From NCBI RefSeq assembly GCF_014805685.1, contig NC_060907.1, forward strand, positions 1,099,697-1,163,696: a stretch of 64,000 nt of DNA. The letters run 5' to 3'. The position numbers were made by a program, and so were the translations under genes. This document shows positions 36,961-48,961 of the stretch, in pieces. Source of the DNA: Silurus meridionalis. Lineage: Eukaryota; Chordata; Actinopteri; Siluriformes; Siluridae. Position 1 is the first letter of the stretch. Every line of letters starts with the position of its first letter. A model generated the notes under the pieces. It was not told the DNA's origin. It ran no database searches and was given only the letters and a program-made list of their open reading frames with translations.

Positions 36961-37261
36961 TTAAATATCTCCCAGTCCAATTCTTCTGACCTTCATAACG
37001 ATGCTCTTCAGAGAGTAGTAGTTACCCTTCCAGGTTTGCCAAACGATCCCCGTGTTCATTGCATTCACATTATTTAGTTTGTACAGGCCATTGGGGTTGG
37101 CAATGTGGCAGTACCCATAGTTGTAGTAGTTGTAGTAGTAGTAGTAGTACCAGTAGTAATAGCTGTACCAGAATCCTCCACCATTAGTGTCTGCACAGTA
37201 TCCAGTTGGGTCTTTGTCAAAGGTTGAAAAAGGTCTCCATTCACATAGGACAAAGAATCAC
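36961..37261 (-). pseudogene. mfap4: Copy C last exon, frameshift and Tyr-rich loop
   Basis: After allowing for the missing base, the exon keeps FDKDPTGYCAD and then a loop of 28 residues between the two cysteines, mostly Tyr from TAC codons, before GYCHIANPNGLY. Copy B has 14 residues there. The plus-strand GTAGTAGTA run at about 37120-37150 shows the trinucleotide expansion. Confidence 0.8.
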
Positions 37262-37529
37262 CTGGAAAAGACAAACAGAGGACAATGTGAAGTGCAAGTA
37301 AATCCAACCTTCTGGAATGAAAAAAAACCTGCCTATGTGAATTTCCTGAGCTTGAGTTTAAGTTCTCTGCATATACTTTAAACCTCGGGGTTTATACTGT
37401 TTCGTTCTGAAGTTCGTAGCTTAACAATCATGAGATACTAAATATGGGCCATAAAGCCATAATGTGGACACCGATGCATTTATTAAACATATGCCTAAAT
37501 TTACATTTACTTAGAAATGGTGGTTACTG

Positions 37530-38493
37530 GTGAACTTCTCCCGCTGTGCAATAGAAAGCATCCTGACCAGCTGTGTCACAGTCTGGTATGGGAGCTGCTC
37601 TGTTGCAGAGCGTAAGGCACTGCAGCGGGTGGTGAAAACTGCCCAGCGCATCACAGGGACTCCACTCCCAGCCATGGAGGACATCCAAAAGAAACGCTGT
37701 CTGCGTCGAGCTCGCAGCATTCTTAATGACTCGTCTCATCCCATCCATAGACTGTTTACTCTTCTGCCCTCTGGCAGGCGTTACAGGTGCCTCCGGACCA
37801 GGACCAGCCGACTAAAGAACAGCTTTTTTCCTAGAGCTGTCTCTTTAGTGAACTCTGCCACTCACTGATACACTACCACATTTCCCCCACACCTCACTCT
37901 TCGTTATTTCGCTAATGGACTGTCTACTCAAAAATTTATGCTCACTGATCATTTCTCACCTCACACTTTGTTATTGCACGGACTGTTTACACAAACCTTT
38001 GCTCATTTGCACACTGCTCTTTTTTGTATTGCTGCTCACCATTAACTTATTACCATTGTACATATACCCGTTTTCTGTTTATAGTTATAGCAATATTATG
38101 TTCACCGTTCACATCCTTCTGTAAATCTCTGTGTATAGTAATAGGCATCTGTATATCATGTTCACAATACATATATATACTCATCTGTATATAATTTTTC
38201 ATAGTACATATATATTCATATTCATCTGTAATTATATTCATAGTACATATAGTAATCTGTATATTATGTTCTTAGTACATATATTCATCTGTATACTACA
38301 TTTATAGTACATATTCATCTTTAAATTACTGTTTATAGTCTATATTTCATTTTATTTAACTTATGTAAATCATGTAAAAACTATATATCCTGCACTTGCT
38401 GCTAGTGCACTCTGGTTAGACCCAAACTGCATTTCGTTGCCTTGTACTTGTACATGTGTAATGGCAATAAAGTTGAATCTAATCTAATCTACT
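37530..38493 (+). mobile_element. Rex/L2-group LINE 3' fragment inserted in intron 4 of copy C
   Basis: The frame 37530-37868 encodes the end of a LINE polyprotein (CAIESILTSCVTVWYGSC, RRYRCLRTRTSRLKNSFFPRA). About 550 bp of 3' UTR and an (AATCT)n tail follow. Copy D has the uninterrupted sequence TGGTTACTGATCTGCTCACC at 44731-44750, so the insertion is younger than the C/D split. Its tail lies only about 12-15 bp from the exon-4 splice donor at 38504. Confidence 0.85.
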
Positions 38494-39319
38494 AATCTGC
38501 TCACCTGCTCCTCCATTTATGTAGTCACCGATATTCAGCCTGTAACTGTTGGACTCTGAGCTGATAAAGAAAGTAGTGTAGAGGGCATAGGCACTGCCTC
38601 TCTCAAAATCCTCCATGTCCACTCTCAGCTGATACTTCTCCGTGTTGGTCATCAGGAACATGTTCTCCAGACCTTCAATTCATGTGCAAAATAATTCCAA
38701 ATAATAAGTTAGGAATATAAAAAGATGAATAAACCACATGTGATGGAAGATTTCACAGGTTCTGCATTAGGAAGTAATGATGACATCTCTATGTTCCTAC
38801 TATTGAAAAATTCCAGTTTCTCTCACCGAGCCAATATTCACCACTGGCATCACCAAATCCATTCTTATAATCTTTCCACGGCTGGTAGAAACTCACATTG
38901 CCATCAATTCTTCTCTGAATCACCTGATTAGAGGAGAATACAGCATGGAGTTCACATCAATACAAATCAATGAAAAGGAAATTTCAGTAAAGCTGAATCA
39001 AAGTGTTACCTCACATTAAACTACTATTACAGTTTTCTCAAACAGCTTCAAACACATATATGTTCTCACTCACAGTCCATCTTCCATCCTGATGGTTGTC
39101 ATCTTCCTTACAGCCCATGTCACAGAACACCTGCACAGGGTGATCAGGCCCTGCTGGGTAAATGGTGTAGACTCCATCTGGAATAGTGGCGTTTTCATCT
39201 GAGCTTTTTATCAGGATGTAAACATCTTCACAGTCCAGCGGCAGAGACACAGATGTGAGAGGAGCTGAGTGGACCAGCGAGGTCACTGCTACCAACAGCA
39301 ACAGCAGCATGGCTTTATT

Positions 39320-39323
39320 CTGA

Positions 39324-39367
<44 letters not shown>
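39320..39367. repeat. (AAT)n microsatellite before exon 2 of copy C
   Basis: The ATT repeat on the minus strand runs directly into the TTTCAG acceptor. The same arrangement occurs at 45580-45630 in copy D. Confidence 0.85.
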
Positions 39368-39369
<2 letters not shown>

Positions 39370-39600
39370 TGAAGAAGAAGAAGGAGAAGAAACATCAGAA
39401 GAATACATTATTTAAAATGTAGTAGAACATTAATTGTTTCTGTTATTCCAGTTACATATAAAAGCATAAATGTCAACAGTGATTATTTTCCCAAACCACT
39501 AGTAATAACCTGCAGTGTTACGATGCTCACCTGTGTAAATTCTAGTGTACAGAAGTCAGAACAGTCAACTGTAAACTAATTTACAGCAACAATTGCATCT

Positions 39601-39608
39601 CTTTTATA
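39601..39608 (-). promoter_or_regulatory. TATA box and non-coding exon 1 of copy C
   Basis: TATAAAAG on the minus strand. A donor (TTACACAG-GTGAGC) ends the leader exon at 39531, giving an exon of roughly 40 nt. The promoter block resembles those of B and D. Confidence 0.65.
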
Positions 39609-39659
39609 CTGATCCATTACTGTTTTGGCAAAATTTCAACAGGTTTCCTGTAAGAATTT

Positions 39660-41015
39660 TTAACATTTTTTTAATTCCATCATTACGACTAATAGGAACA
39701 TAATTCATCAGTTGTGTAATCTGCAGTAATTCCATTCAAGTTTAACCCTTGATGTCCATGCAGTGTTTCTGTAATTGAGTGAGAGAAAGAGATGAATTAC
39801 ACAGAGTCAAGCACTGAACAGTGAAAACAAAGAAGAAATCTATATTTGAAGTCTGTTTTAAGAAGAAACTCTTTAAACACTGAGGACCAGATAGTGTTAA
39901 TAACACAGAGCTAAAACATATTGTCTTGTCAGTGACTAAACAAAAAGTCCCGATTGGACCTCACCACAACCAGCCATTATTTCTTGAGACAATTTGGATG
40001 TGCATTCATTGTGATGTTTGAAGGTGTTGTTCTGCATGTCGCAAATGGTGTATATTTATATAAATTATGTAAAGTTTTCAGGTCCATAAATATCTCTGTC
40101 CACAAGTGGCACTCAACCAATCCAATACTGCACTTTAAAATCAATATCCATAATCTCCTGTCCTGTTTCAATTCACCATTATATTTTTAGAAATTCTAAA
40201 AATCAAAAAAATCAAAATAATAAAATAGATTGACAAATGGGCAGCAAAGGGGCAAAGCTGCTGCAGCTAACACTACGACTTTGACTCGTGGTCATGATTA
40301 TTGTCATTGCTAAAATAAAGCCAGACTTTGACATCACATGTGGTAGCAGTTTCTGGACAAACCATATTTAAAGTCAAGTGACGATCCATTGATGCATTGT
40401 TGAGAGAAATTGCGGCTACATTACAGAAGAACAGATTAAATATAAACATAACTTTGATTAAATTTGTTTAGACAGATTTAAGTGGTTTTTATATAGCACA
40501 TTTTTTTGTAGTGTTAGCCTGAAAAGTCCCCAGTCCTTCCAGTTTGGTGGCTTTCTGTCAGAATCGTGGATCCTCTACCTGCAAACCATTTAGAATGTCA
40601 GTATGCTTTTTATATGACTAGGAAAAGTGACATTGTTTTTTGTCATTTTTTTGGAAAATCTCATTGGGTGGTAATTCAAGGCAGAAGGTGTGTTGTCAGG
40701 AAAAGCAGACACATAGTTGAGAGGTATCACCTGCATATTCTATCACCATAAATTGCCCTGATAATGGTCGCAAATGTAAACAAAATGTTCCTGAGACCCT
40801 CCACAGTCACTTTTACACCCTAGATGCATGACTTGTTTTCCTTTTAGATAATTGCAGTTATTTGAATACGTTTTTAATCAGAATCTGGCATCCGATTTTT
40901 TGACAGGACTTTTTGCATCTTCCGAGCAGTGAAGTTATTTCCTTTTTCATCTTCTTAGGTGTTATGATGGAATGTTCTTTGTGACAAGATGGAATGTTAC
41001 ATAACATTGTGTGTA
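39660..41015. other. Spacer between copy C and a Tc1 remnant
   Basis: Short frames only; no recognised domain or element. Confidence 0.45.
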
Positions 41016-41785
41016 CAGAGCATGCGGAAAGTCTTCACAATGCTTCACTGTGTTTGCAAATTTATTCAAAATAAAAAGATTGCTCCTTTGGCTGCAATTA
41101 CAGCATCGAGTTTTTTGTGATATGAATATATGAGCATCAAGCTTTGTACACCTGGATTTTGGGATTTTCTGCCATTCCTCATGACAAATCCTCTCAGGCT
41201 AAGTCAGGTTAGATAGGGGGCATTGGTGGACAGACACTTTTAGGTCTGTCCATAGATGTTCCTTCAATGATGAACCCTCGGCCCAGGCTGAGGCCCTGAG
41301 TGCTGTGGAACAGATATATATTAAGAGGATCTCTGTTCTTTGCTCCATTCAGCTCTTCTTTAACCCTGACCAGTTGCCAAGTCCTTGCTGCAGAAAAACA
41401 TCCCTGGTCAGAGTAACCATCTGGTTCCTGGTCACTTCTCTAATTAAGGCCCTTCTTCCCCAAATGCTCAGTTTGGCTGGGGGACCAGCTCTTAGAAGAG
41501 TCCTGGTTGTGCCATACTTCTTTTATTAGAGCGTGATGGAGTACACCAATTGCTCCTGGAAATCTTAGGTTATTTGCTCTGATCTGCATTGTAAATTGTT
41601 AGGTCTTCTATAGCGATGTGTGTGCCTTTCCAAATTATGTTAATTCAAAACAATTTCCACAGGTAGACATCAGTCAAGATGTAGAAACATCTCAACAATG
41701 ATCAAAACAAATGGAAGACACCTGAGCTCATTTCAAGTGTTGTTAAAAAGGCTTTGAATTCTTAAGTGAATGTGAAATGATTTTT
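41016..41785 (-). mobile_element. Tc1-like remnant of the Tdr1/salmonid type, internally deleted
   Basis: GCGGAAAGTCTTCACAATGCTTCACTG at the left, GCAAATTTATT, CTGCCATTCCTCATGACAAATC, GAACCCTCGGCCCAGGCTGAGG and GGTTCCTGGTCACTTCTCTAAT follow the order of a minus-strand Tc1 of this type. The right end has GTAGAAACATCTCAACAATGATC. Roughly half the transposase is missing and none is open. Confidence 0.7.
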
Positions 41786-42385
41786 ATGATTTCTATTTTA
41801 ATGATTGTAATATCAGGCTGCAAAAGAGTCTTATGTGTGCTTAATGAATATCTTTTTGAAAATAAAATCAGATATAATCCAAACCAATACAAAAAAATCT
41901 ACAAGCACAAATTTAAACTTCAAGTATGAGGAAACAAGTATGTTTTTTCCCTGTATTTTCCCACAGTGAGCATCAGAACTATAATAAGTCTTACAGGACC
42001 AGAGCATTAAAATGTCCATTATCCAGGTTTGTTTATGAGACTAAATGAAAAAAAAAACTACTTAAATTTGCTAAGCAACATAAATAATAACAATAATAAT
42101 CATACTAAATGATCGTGTATGTTGTGACACGTTTCTGCAAAATTACAAGCCACACCCACATTTCTGTTTTTGTCGTAAGTCTAAATGCTAACTATAAGTT
42201 TGTTTTTTTTGACACACTTGGAGTGCTGTGTTTTCCTTGTTTTTTTGAGTCAATCTATTTGTTATCTTTTACTATTAAAAGCAGTGTCCACACCTTTAAC
42301 CTGCTGTCCTGTTGAAATAACACAACAGGGAGCCAAGTTTAACCTGCTGTCCTGCTACATCACACAACAGGGAGCCAAGTAGACG
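41786..42385. other. Spacer with shared motif
   Basis: AAGTCTTACAGGACCAG at about 41987-42003 recurs at 12.27, 29.28 and 52.51 kb. A short tandem duplication, TTTAACCTGCTGTCCTG, occurs at about 42294 and 42339. Confidence 0.45.
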
Positions 42386-43105
42386 TGTAATACAGCATGT
42401 AAACAGCTAAAATATAGTTATAATAAAATAATAATAGAAAATGGGTAGTGCTGAAGACATGGATGTGTATGAATTGAAATGAGTATTGAGTGTGTGATTC
42501 AGTTCAGATTTGTAGTAGTTCAGTAACACACAGTTGAGTGAATGTCTGAGTTTCAGTTCAGTTCTGTTTGTTGAAAAGTCTGATCGCTTGAGGGAAAAAA
42601 AGCTGTTTGACAGTCTGTATGTGAGGCCCAAATGCTCCTGAACCTCTTTCCTGATGTTAGGAGAGTGACGAGTGTGTGTGAGGGTTAAAGAGTGTGTGTG
42701 AGTTGTTTGTGTTGTTTGGGGTTGTCCACAATGCTGTTGGCTTTGCGGATGCAGCGTGTGGTGTAAATGTCCATGATAGAGGGGAGAGAGGCTCCGATGA
42801 TCTTCTCATCTGTCCTTACTATCCCCTGTAGGGTCTTCCAATCCGAGACAGTGCAGTTCCTAAACCAGGCAGTGATGCAGCTGCTCAGGATGCTATCAAT
42901 GGTCCCTCTGTATATCATGGTTTGGATTGGGGGAAGGAGATGGGCAGTCATAAGTCAGAAGAGTGAACAGCAGTGGGCTAAGCACACAGCCCTGAGGGGC
43001 TCCAGTGCTCAGTGTGGTGGTGCTGGAGATGCCGTTCCCAATCCTGAATTCTCCCAGTCAGGAAGTACAGGATCCAGTTGAAGAGGCAGATATTCAGCCC
43101 AGTAG
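42386..43105 (-). mobile_element. Rex/L2-group LINE fragment
   Basis: Minus-strand frame 42951-42685 contains [21 protein letters not shown] and DIYTTRCIRKANSIVDN, almost the same as 27.1-27.5 kb. Upstream (43100-42960) is reverse transcriptase sequence with frame breaks. The 3' end is truncated or diverged. Confidence 0.75.
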
Positions 43106-43558
43106 ATTCAGCTTTTTAATTAATACATATTCCAGTTACTTAATAAAGTTATTAGATTTAAAAAGGGAATTAGACTCTTATGTGTTCTTATGTTTTTTTA
43201 AATGATTCCCCAAACTGTTAGCACAAACTTGAAGGAACAATATTGTCTTAGGATGCGGAAGAATACGTTTTTTCTTTCAACTCAGAGATCCAAATCTATT
43301 CCAGCATACATCACTACCTGACTTTACTAACACCCTTGTGGCTGAATGAACACAAATATCCACATCCACAGTCCAATCTAGTAGATCATATTCACAGAAG
43401 AGTGGAGGTTATTATAAACAGCAAATGTGGACTAAATGGAATGAGATAATAAAAAATACCACTCTTCTGGCCAGGTGTATTTCCTGTTCTTAGGTGCAAT
43501 GATTGGTTAGAAGAAATGGTTGAAAGAAGAAAGTTACTAATATTAATCAGGCCATAAT

Positions 43559-43652
43559 TGAGCCCAAAGGATGGTCCAAGCCTGCATTGGGCTTTCAATA
43601 TAGACAGTGAGCCCACCGGGGACAGACTGCTGGGGAGGGACATTGTTATAAG
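43559..43652. repeat. Duplicated block, partner of 36400-36495
   Basis: Same orientation and nearly identical to the block beside copy C. Unrelated sequence lies to its left. Confidence 0.75.
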
Positions 43653-43871
43653 CATTCTGAGGGGCGTTTGTTTAATGAAACGTTTTTAATCTACTCTTGC
43701 ATTCACCTTTTCAGAGTGCAGTTCATGCATTTTGTGACATATGTGAAAAGGACACCATAAAATTTATGCCTGGTTTTCAATTTTACAGCTTAAATCCATA
43801 TTATTAGGAAGTATTATGAATGATTCAAGAAACAAAAATGGAATAACAGGGAAGGTGTGTTGAACTCAGAC

Positions 43872-43877
43872 TTTATT
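43872..43877 (-). terminator. Polyadenylation signal of copy D
   Basis: AATAAA on the minus strand in the same sequence block as copy C, with a second one at about 43888. Confidence 0.6.
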
Positions 43878-44174
43878 TTCTGAAAGTTTATTTCATTCCT
43901 TATACAAAGGATTTACAGATGAAGAAAAAGATTATTAATTATAGAGAAATCATTTGAAAAAAAAGATAATTCATGTTAACTTTATTAAAGGAGTTACACA
44001 TATTTCCATAACAAAGTGCATCATTTGCATTGAAAACGGAACATTAAAGATATACAGATATATTGTACCACAGGATAAACCCAAAGACAGAAGGTTACAT
44101 GATCAGTAGATTTGCCATTTTCAGAAATATTACACTTATTTCTGTTCTCCTATTTTAAATGTATGTCTGGGAAG

Positions 44175-45567
44175 TTAAAGATTTTGAATATCTCCCAGAC
44201 CAATTCTTCTGACCTTCATAACGATGCTCTTCAGAGAGTAGTAGCTACCTTTCCAGGTTTGCCAAATGATCCTGTGCTTACTGCATTCACATTATTTAGT
44301 TTGTACAGGCCATTGGGGTTGGCAATGTGGCAATACCCGTAGTTGTAGTAGTTGTAGTAGGAGTAGTAGTACCAGTAGTAATAGTTGTACCAGAATCCTC
44401 CACCATTAGTGTCTGCACAGTATCCAGTTGGGTCTTTGTCAAAGGTTGAAAAAGGTCTTCCATTCACATAGAACAAAGAATCACCTGGAAAAGACAAACA
44501 GAGGACAATGTGAAGTGCAAGTAAATCCAACCTTCTGTAACAGGAATGAAAAAAAATGTGGATTTCCTGAGCTTCAGCTTAAGTTCTCTGCATATAGTTT
44601 AGGCCTCAGGGTTTATACTGTTTTGTTCTGAAGTTCAGAGCTTAACAATCATGAGATACTAAATATGGGCTATAAATCCATAATGTGGACACTGATGCAT
44701 TTATTACATTTTACATTTACTTAGAAATGGTGGTTACTGATCTGCTCACCTGCTCCTCCATTTATGTAGCCACCGATATTCAGCGTGTAACTGTTGGACT
44801 CTGAGCCGATGAAGAAAGTGGTGTAGAGGGCATAGGCACTGCCTCTCTCAAAATCCTCCATGTCCACTCTCAGCTGATACTTCTCCGTGTTGGTCATCAG
44901 GAACATGTTCTCCAGACCTTCAATTCATGTGCAAAATAATTCCAAATAATAAGTTAGGAATATAAAAAGATGAATAAACCACATGTGATGGAAGATTTCA
45001 CAGGTTCTGCATTACGAAGTAATGATGACATCTCTGTTTCTACTATTGAAAAATTCCAGTTTCTCTCACCGAGCCAATATTCACCACTGGCATCACCAAA
45101 TCCATTCTTATAATCTTTCCACGGCTGGTAGAAACTCACATTGCCATCAATTCTTCTCTGAATCACCTGATTAGAGGAGAATACAGCATGGAGTTCACAT
45201 CAATACAAATCAATAAAAAAGAAAAGCTGGAAGCTGCATTTCAGTAAAGCTGAATCAAAGTGTTACCTCACATTAAACTACTATTACAGTTTTCTCAAAC
45301 AGCTTCAAACACATATATGTTCTCACTCACAGTCCATCTTCCATCCTGATGGTTGTCATCTTCCTTACAGCCCATGTCACAGAACACCTTCACAGGGTGA
45401 TCAGGCCCTGCTGGGTAAATGGTGTAGACTCCATCTGGAATAGTGGCGTTTTCATCTGAGCTTTTTATCAGGATGTAAACATCTTCACAGTCCAGTGGCA
45501 GAGACACGTTAATGACAGGAGCTGAGTGGACCAGCGAGGTCACTGCTACCAACAGCAACAGCAGCAT
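44175..45567 (-). pseudogene. mfap4: MFAP4-like copy D, late frameshift
   Basis: Coding exons on the minus strand: 45567-45331, 45166-45070, 44917-44750 and 44484-44175 or 44231. Exons 1-3 are intact and nearly identical to copy C. In the last exon one base is missing at about 44271 relative to C (GATCC-TGTG against GATCCCCGTG on the plus strand). The frame therefore ends at 44231 with GSFGKPGKVATTL instead of the conserved WQTWKG...YYSLK...MK.R ending. Allowing for that base, a frame runs to TAA at 44175-44177, a few codons longer than C. The shifted product keeps the signal peptide, the calcium-site region and the full disulphide loop but loses the C-terminal strand of the FReD fold. Assembly error cannot be excluded. 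Confidence 0.85.
44231..44484 (-). pseudogene. mfap4: Copy D last exon with Tyr-rich loop
   Basis: It reads FYVNGRPFSTFDKDPTGYCAD, then GGGFWYNYYYWYYY and SYYNYYNYGYCHIANPNG. There are 28 residues between the cysteines, the same length as in C, with Asn/Ser differences. Cys-His, which forms the FReD ligand pocket, is preserved after the insert. Confidence 0.85.
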
Positions 45568-45579
45568 GGCTTTATTCTG

Positions 45580-45580
45580 A

Positions 45581-45630
<50 letters not shown>
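45580..45630. repeat. (AAT)n microsatellite before exon 2 of copy D
   Basis: Seventeen or so AAT units adjoining the exon 2 acceptor. Confidence 0.85.
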
Positions 45631-45632
<2 letters not shown>

Positions 45633-45799
45633 TTTTTGCATAATGTGAATTGTTTCTGTATTTTATATATAAGCATAGCCAATAATGGTAATCATTTAAC
45701 TCATAGTAATAATAACTTTATTGTTATACTCACGTGTGAAAGTGTACAGAAGTCAGTATAGTTTGCTCCAAACTGATTCACTGGCAACATGTCCGCCTC

Positions 45800-45807
45800 A
45801 TTTATAT
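45800..45807 (-). promoter_or_regulatory. TATA box and non-coding exon 1 of copy D
   Basis: ATATAAAT on the minus strand. The leader exon ends at 45734 with donor TTCACAC-GTGAGT. GTTGCCAGTGAATCAGTTTGGAG is shared with copy B. Confidence 0.6.
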
Positions 45808-45974
45808 TAATCCATTCACGTCTTGGCAAAAATCCAACGATATTTTTGTAAAAGGCGGATCCGAAGAAAGTTTGAGATGGACAGCATTTTTAAAATGCCA
45901 TTAGCATCTTTAATAGAACATAGTCATGTTCCTTATTATTGTAAGTTTATCCCTAATGAATGAGTCAGTGTTGA

Positions 45975-46262
45975 ATGTGGTAAAAGAAGTACTCCCTGAG
46001 ATGGCATGAGGAAGTAACCTTTAAATGGTCCAGACTCAAGTGGGCACTTCATCCACATCTGAGTGGCACACGTACAGTGATGGTGATTAAATTAAACTAA
46101 ATGCCACTGTGGCATACTGTTGTCATTAAGTAGAGACCAAATCCATCCCTAAAGCTACCGTGTTGCTAGTAGTCTAATCTAGATGTTACAAAAACATCAA
46201 CTAGTTTTACTGCCTTCTGTAACAACATCATATTTATCATTTTAGCGATCACAAAGCATTTT
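45975..46262 (-). mobile_element. L2-group LINE remnants
   Basis: CTCCCTGAGATGGCATGAGGAAG...CCAGACTCAAG at 45991-46050 matches the L2 3' region at 57955. TAGTCTAATCTAGATGTTACAAAAAC...CATCATATTTATC at 46172-46240 matches 59056-59135. The middle is deleted. TTTGAGTTCCTGAAGGGGA at 46269-46287 looks like a scrap of a DIRS terminal repeat. Confidence 0.6.
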
Positions 46263-47454
46263 TGAGTTTGAGTTCCTGAAGGGGAGTTGCTTTCTCCTAA
46301 GTTAGTTCAGGCCACGTGTGTCAGGTTAGAGAGAAACTGCAATGTTCTGGTTTTCTCCAGTTAGAAATGCCTTTACACGTGTTTCCTTCAGATTTTTTTG
46401 CCTTGCTGAGCTTTTGCTTGGGAACAGTTTTCATGTTTTTGTAAATATGTTTATGTTTCTAATCTGGAATTCACAAGGTTGATCTGAGAAAAAAGAGCAG
46501 ACCCCTTTTAATTAGGGCAATAAATGTGGTCAGAATAAAGGTCTGTTGGTCCGAACGTATCTGGCATTGAGAGCTCTACCATGTGCACTGGGTAATTGCC
46601 AGGGTCTGGAGTCCTGCCAGGAGTTTGACTGTGGTATTCTTCTTGTCGTCCATCAGATGTCCTCATTGTTTTCCCGTGTTGTTATTGTGCTGTGGAGTAA
46701 ACATTACTACCTGTATTTTACATACGACTGTGTGGCCACTTACAACTCCATCACCATCATCAAGTTTGCTGATGACATTGTTGTGGTGGGCCTGATCGTC
46801 AACAGCGACGAGACCACCTACCTACAGGAGGTTAAAAACCTGGAGAGATGGTGTCAGGAAAACAACCTTCTCCTTAAAGTCAGTAAGACTGAGGAGTTGA
46901 TAGTGGACTTCAGCACGAAGCAGGAGCAGTCATACCAACCGCTAAACATCAACAGGACCCCAGTGGAGAGAGTAGACTGATTCCGGTACCTAGGTGTTCA
47001 CATCACACATGACCTGTCTTGGTGCTAAAGACTTTCTACACCTGCATCATTGAGATCGTTCTGATGGATAGCATCACTTCCTGGTCCCGGAACAGCACCA
47101 TGCTGGACAGACGAGCCCTCCAGAGGGTGGTGCGTTCAGCTGAAGGTATCATCCACACAGAGCTCCCTAACCTGCAGGACATCTACAGCACGCGGTACTC
47201 AGCTTTCCAACAATAGACTTTTCTTTGCTACGTTCAGGAAAACGTTTCCGCTCCCTGAAAGCGAAAACAAAGAGAATGAGGAGGAGCTTCTTCCTCAGGC
47301 CATTCGGAGTTTAAACCAGGAAACACCCAGGATCTAAAAACTGGACCTCTCTCTCCATCTTCACACTTCTTCTCTGTACAGATCTCACCTTTCGCACCAC
47401 GACACTTTAAACTCTACTGTCACTTTAACTCTGGACTTGCACAGCACAGTGTAC

Positions 47455-48668
47455 TTTATACCGCATCATACCACACACGGTCACTTTATACCACACCATA
47501 CCACACACGGTCACTTTATACCACACCATACCACACGGTCACTTTATACCACACCATACCGCACACGGTCACTTTATACCACACCACACCGCACACAGTC
47601 ACTTTATACCACACCATACTGCACACGGTCACTTTATACCACACCATACTGCACACGGTCACTTTATACCACACCACTCCGCACACGGTCGCTTTATACC
47701 ACACCACACCGCACACGGTCGCTTTATACCACACCACACCGCACACGGTCACTTTATACCACACCACACCGCACACGGTCACTTTATACCACACCACACC
47801 ACACTGCACACGGTCACTTTATACCACACCACACCGCACACGGCCACTTTATACCACACCATACTGTACACGGTCACTTTATACCACACCGCACACCGTC
47901 ACTTTATACCACACCACACCGCACGGTCACTTTATACCACACCACACCACACCGCACACGGTCGCTTTATACCACACCACTCCGCACACGGTCACTTTAT
48001 ACCACACCACACCGCACACGGTCAATTTATACCACATTATACCGCACACGGTCGCTTTATACCACACCACACCGCACACCGACACTTTATACCACACCGC
48101 CACGGTCATTTTATACCCCACCATACTGCACACAGTCACTTTATACCACACCATACTGTACACGGTCACTTTATACCACACCGCACACCGTCACTTTATA
48201 CCACACCACACCGCACACCGTCACTTTATACCACACCACACCGCACACGGCCACTTTATACCACACCACACCGTACACTGTCACTTTATACAACACCACA
48301 CAATACACTGTCACATTACACCATACCACAGCGCACACGGCCACTTTATACCACATCACACTGCACACGGCCACTTTATACCACACCATACCGCACACGG
48401 TCACTTTATACCACATCACACTGCACACGGCCACTTTATACCACACCGCACACGGCCACTTTATACCACACCGCACACCGTCACTTTATACCACACCATA
48501 CTGTACACGGTCACTTTATACCACACCATACCGCACACGGTCACATTAAACCGCACCACACCACACGGTCACTTTATACCACACCACACCGCACACGGTC
48601 ACTTTATACTACACCATACCACACAAGGTCATTTTTTACCACATTATACCGCACACAGTCGCTTTAAG
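47455..48668. repeat. 30-bp-unit minisatellite (about 40 units)
   Basis: Tandem units of about 30 bp, consensus CACGGTCACTTTATACCACACCA(C/T)ACCGCA, with some 20-bp and 25-bp variants. Because most units are multiples of 3 or nearly so, long open frames arise on both strands (a 370-residue SLYTTPHRTR run on plus). These are repeat artefacts without a plausible start or homology. Confidence 0.95.
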
Positions 48669-48898
48669 GACAATCACTTTATTCACTGTTTTTACTGTCA
48701 TACACATCCATGTATATACACATTTTTTACATATATCTTTATATATATATATATATATATAGTTTTAATTTATCTTCCTTCTCCTTCTTGTTTTTTATTG
48801 GTTTTATTTTTCCTTTTCCATTCCCTTGATATTTCATTTCTTTTTATGCTTGAATGCCGGACAGTTATAAAAAGCATTTCACTTCATGTCAAACTCTG

Positions 48899-48900
48899 TA

Positions 48901-48960
<60 letters not shown>
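48899..48960. repeat. (TG)n microsatellite in the LINE tail
   Basis: About 30 TG units shortly before the GATTTGATT terminus. Confidence 0.9.

Positions 48961-48961
<1 letters not shown>

Larger units (their letters stand above)
36961..39310 (-). pseudogene. mfap4: MFAP4-like copy C, last-exon frameshift
   Basis: Coding exons on the minus strand: 39310-39074, 38923-38827, 38672-38505 and 37261-36961. The first three are intact: signal peptide ending VHSAP, DCEDVYILIKSSDENATIPDG in part, [23 protein letters not shown] and RVDMEDFERGSAYALY. In the last exon one T (plus strand) is missing at about 37236 relative to copy D. The frame is therefore lost after SYVNG and ends at 37074. Beyond the shift the remaining sequence keeps perfect reading phase to a stop at 36961, indicating a single event or an assembly error. 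Intron 4 is 1.24 kb because of a LINE insertion; in D it is 265 bp. The gene is either a very young pseudogene or functional if the base is a sequence error. Confidence 0.85.

Noticed and set aside
41305..41529. 74-codon plus-strand frame
   Set aside because: It is the antisense of a decayed Tc1 transposase; order and wording of the DNA match Tc1, not a host gene.
47437..48549. 370-codon open frame with repeated SLYTTPHRTR decapeptide
   Set aside because: It is produced by a 30-bp minisatellite (10 codons per unit). Long open frames also occur on the opposite strand, and there is no signal, domain or gene context.
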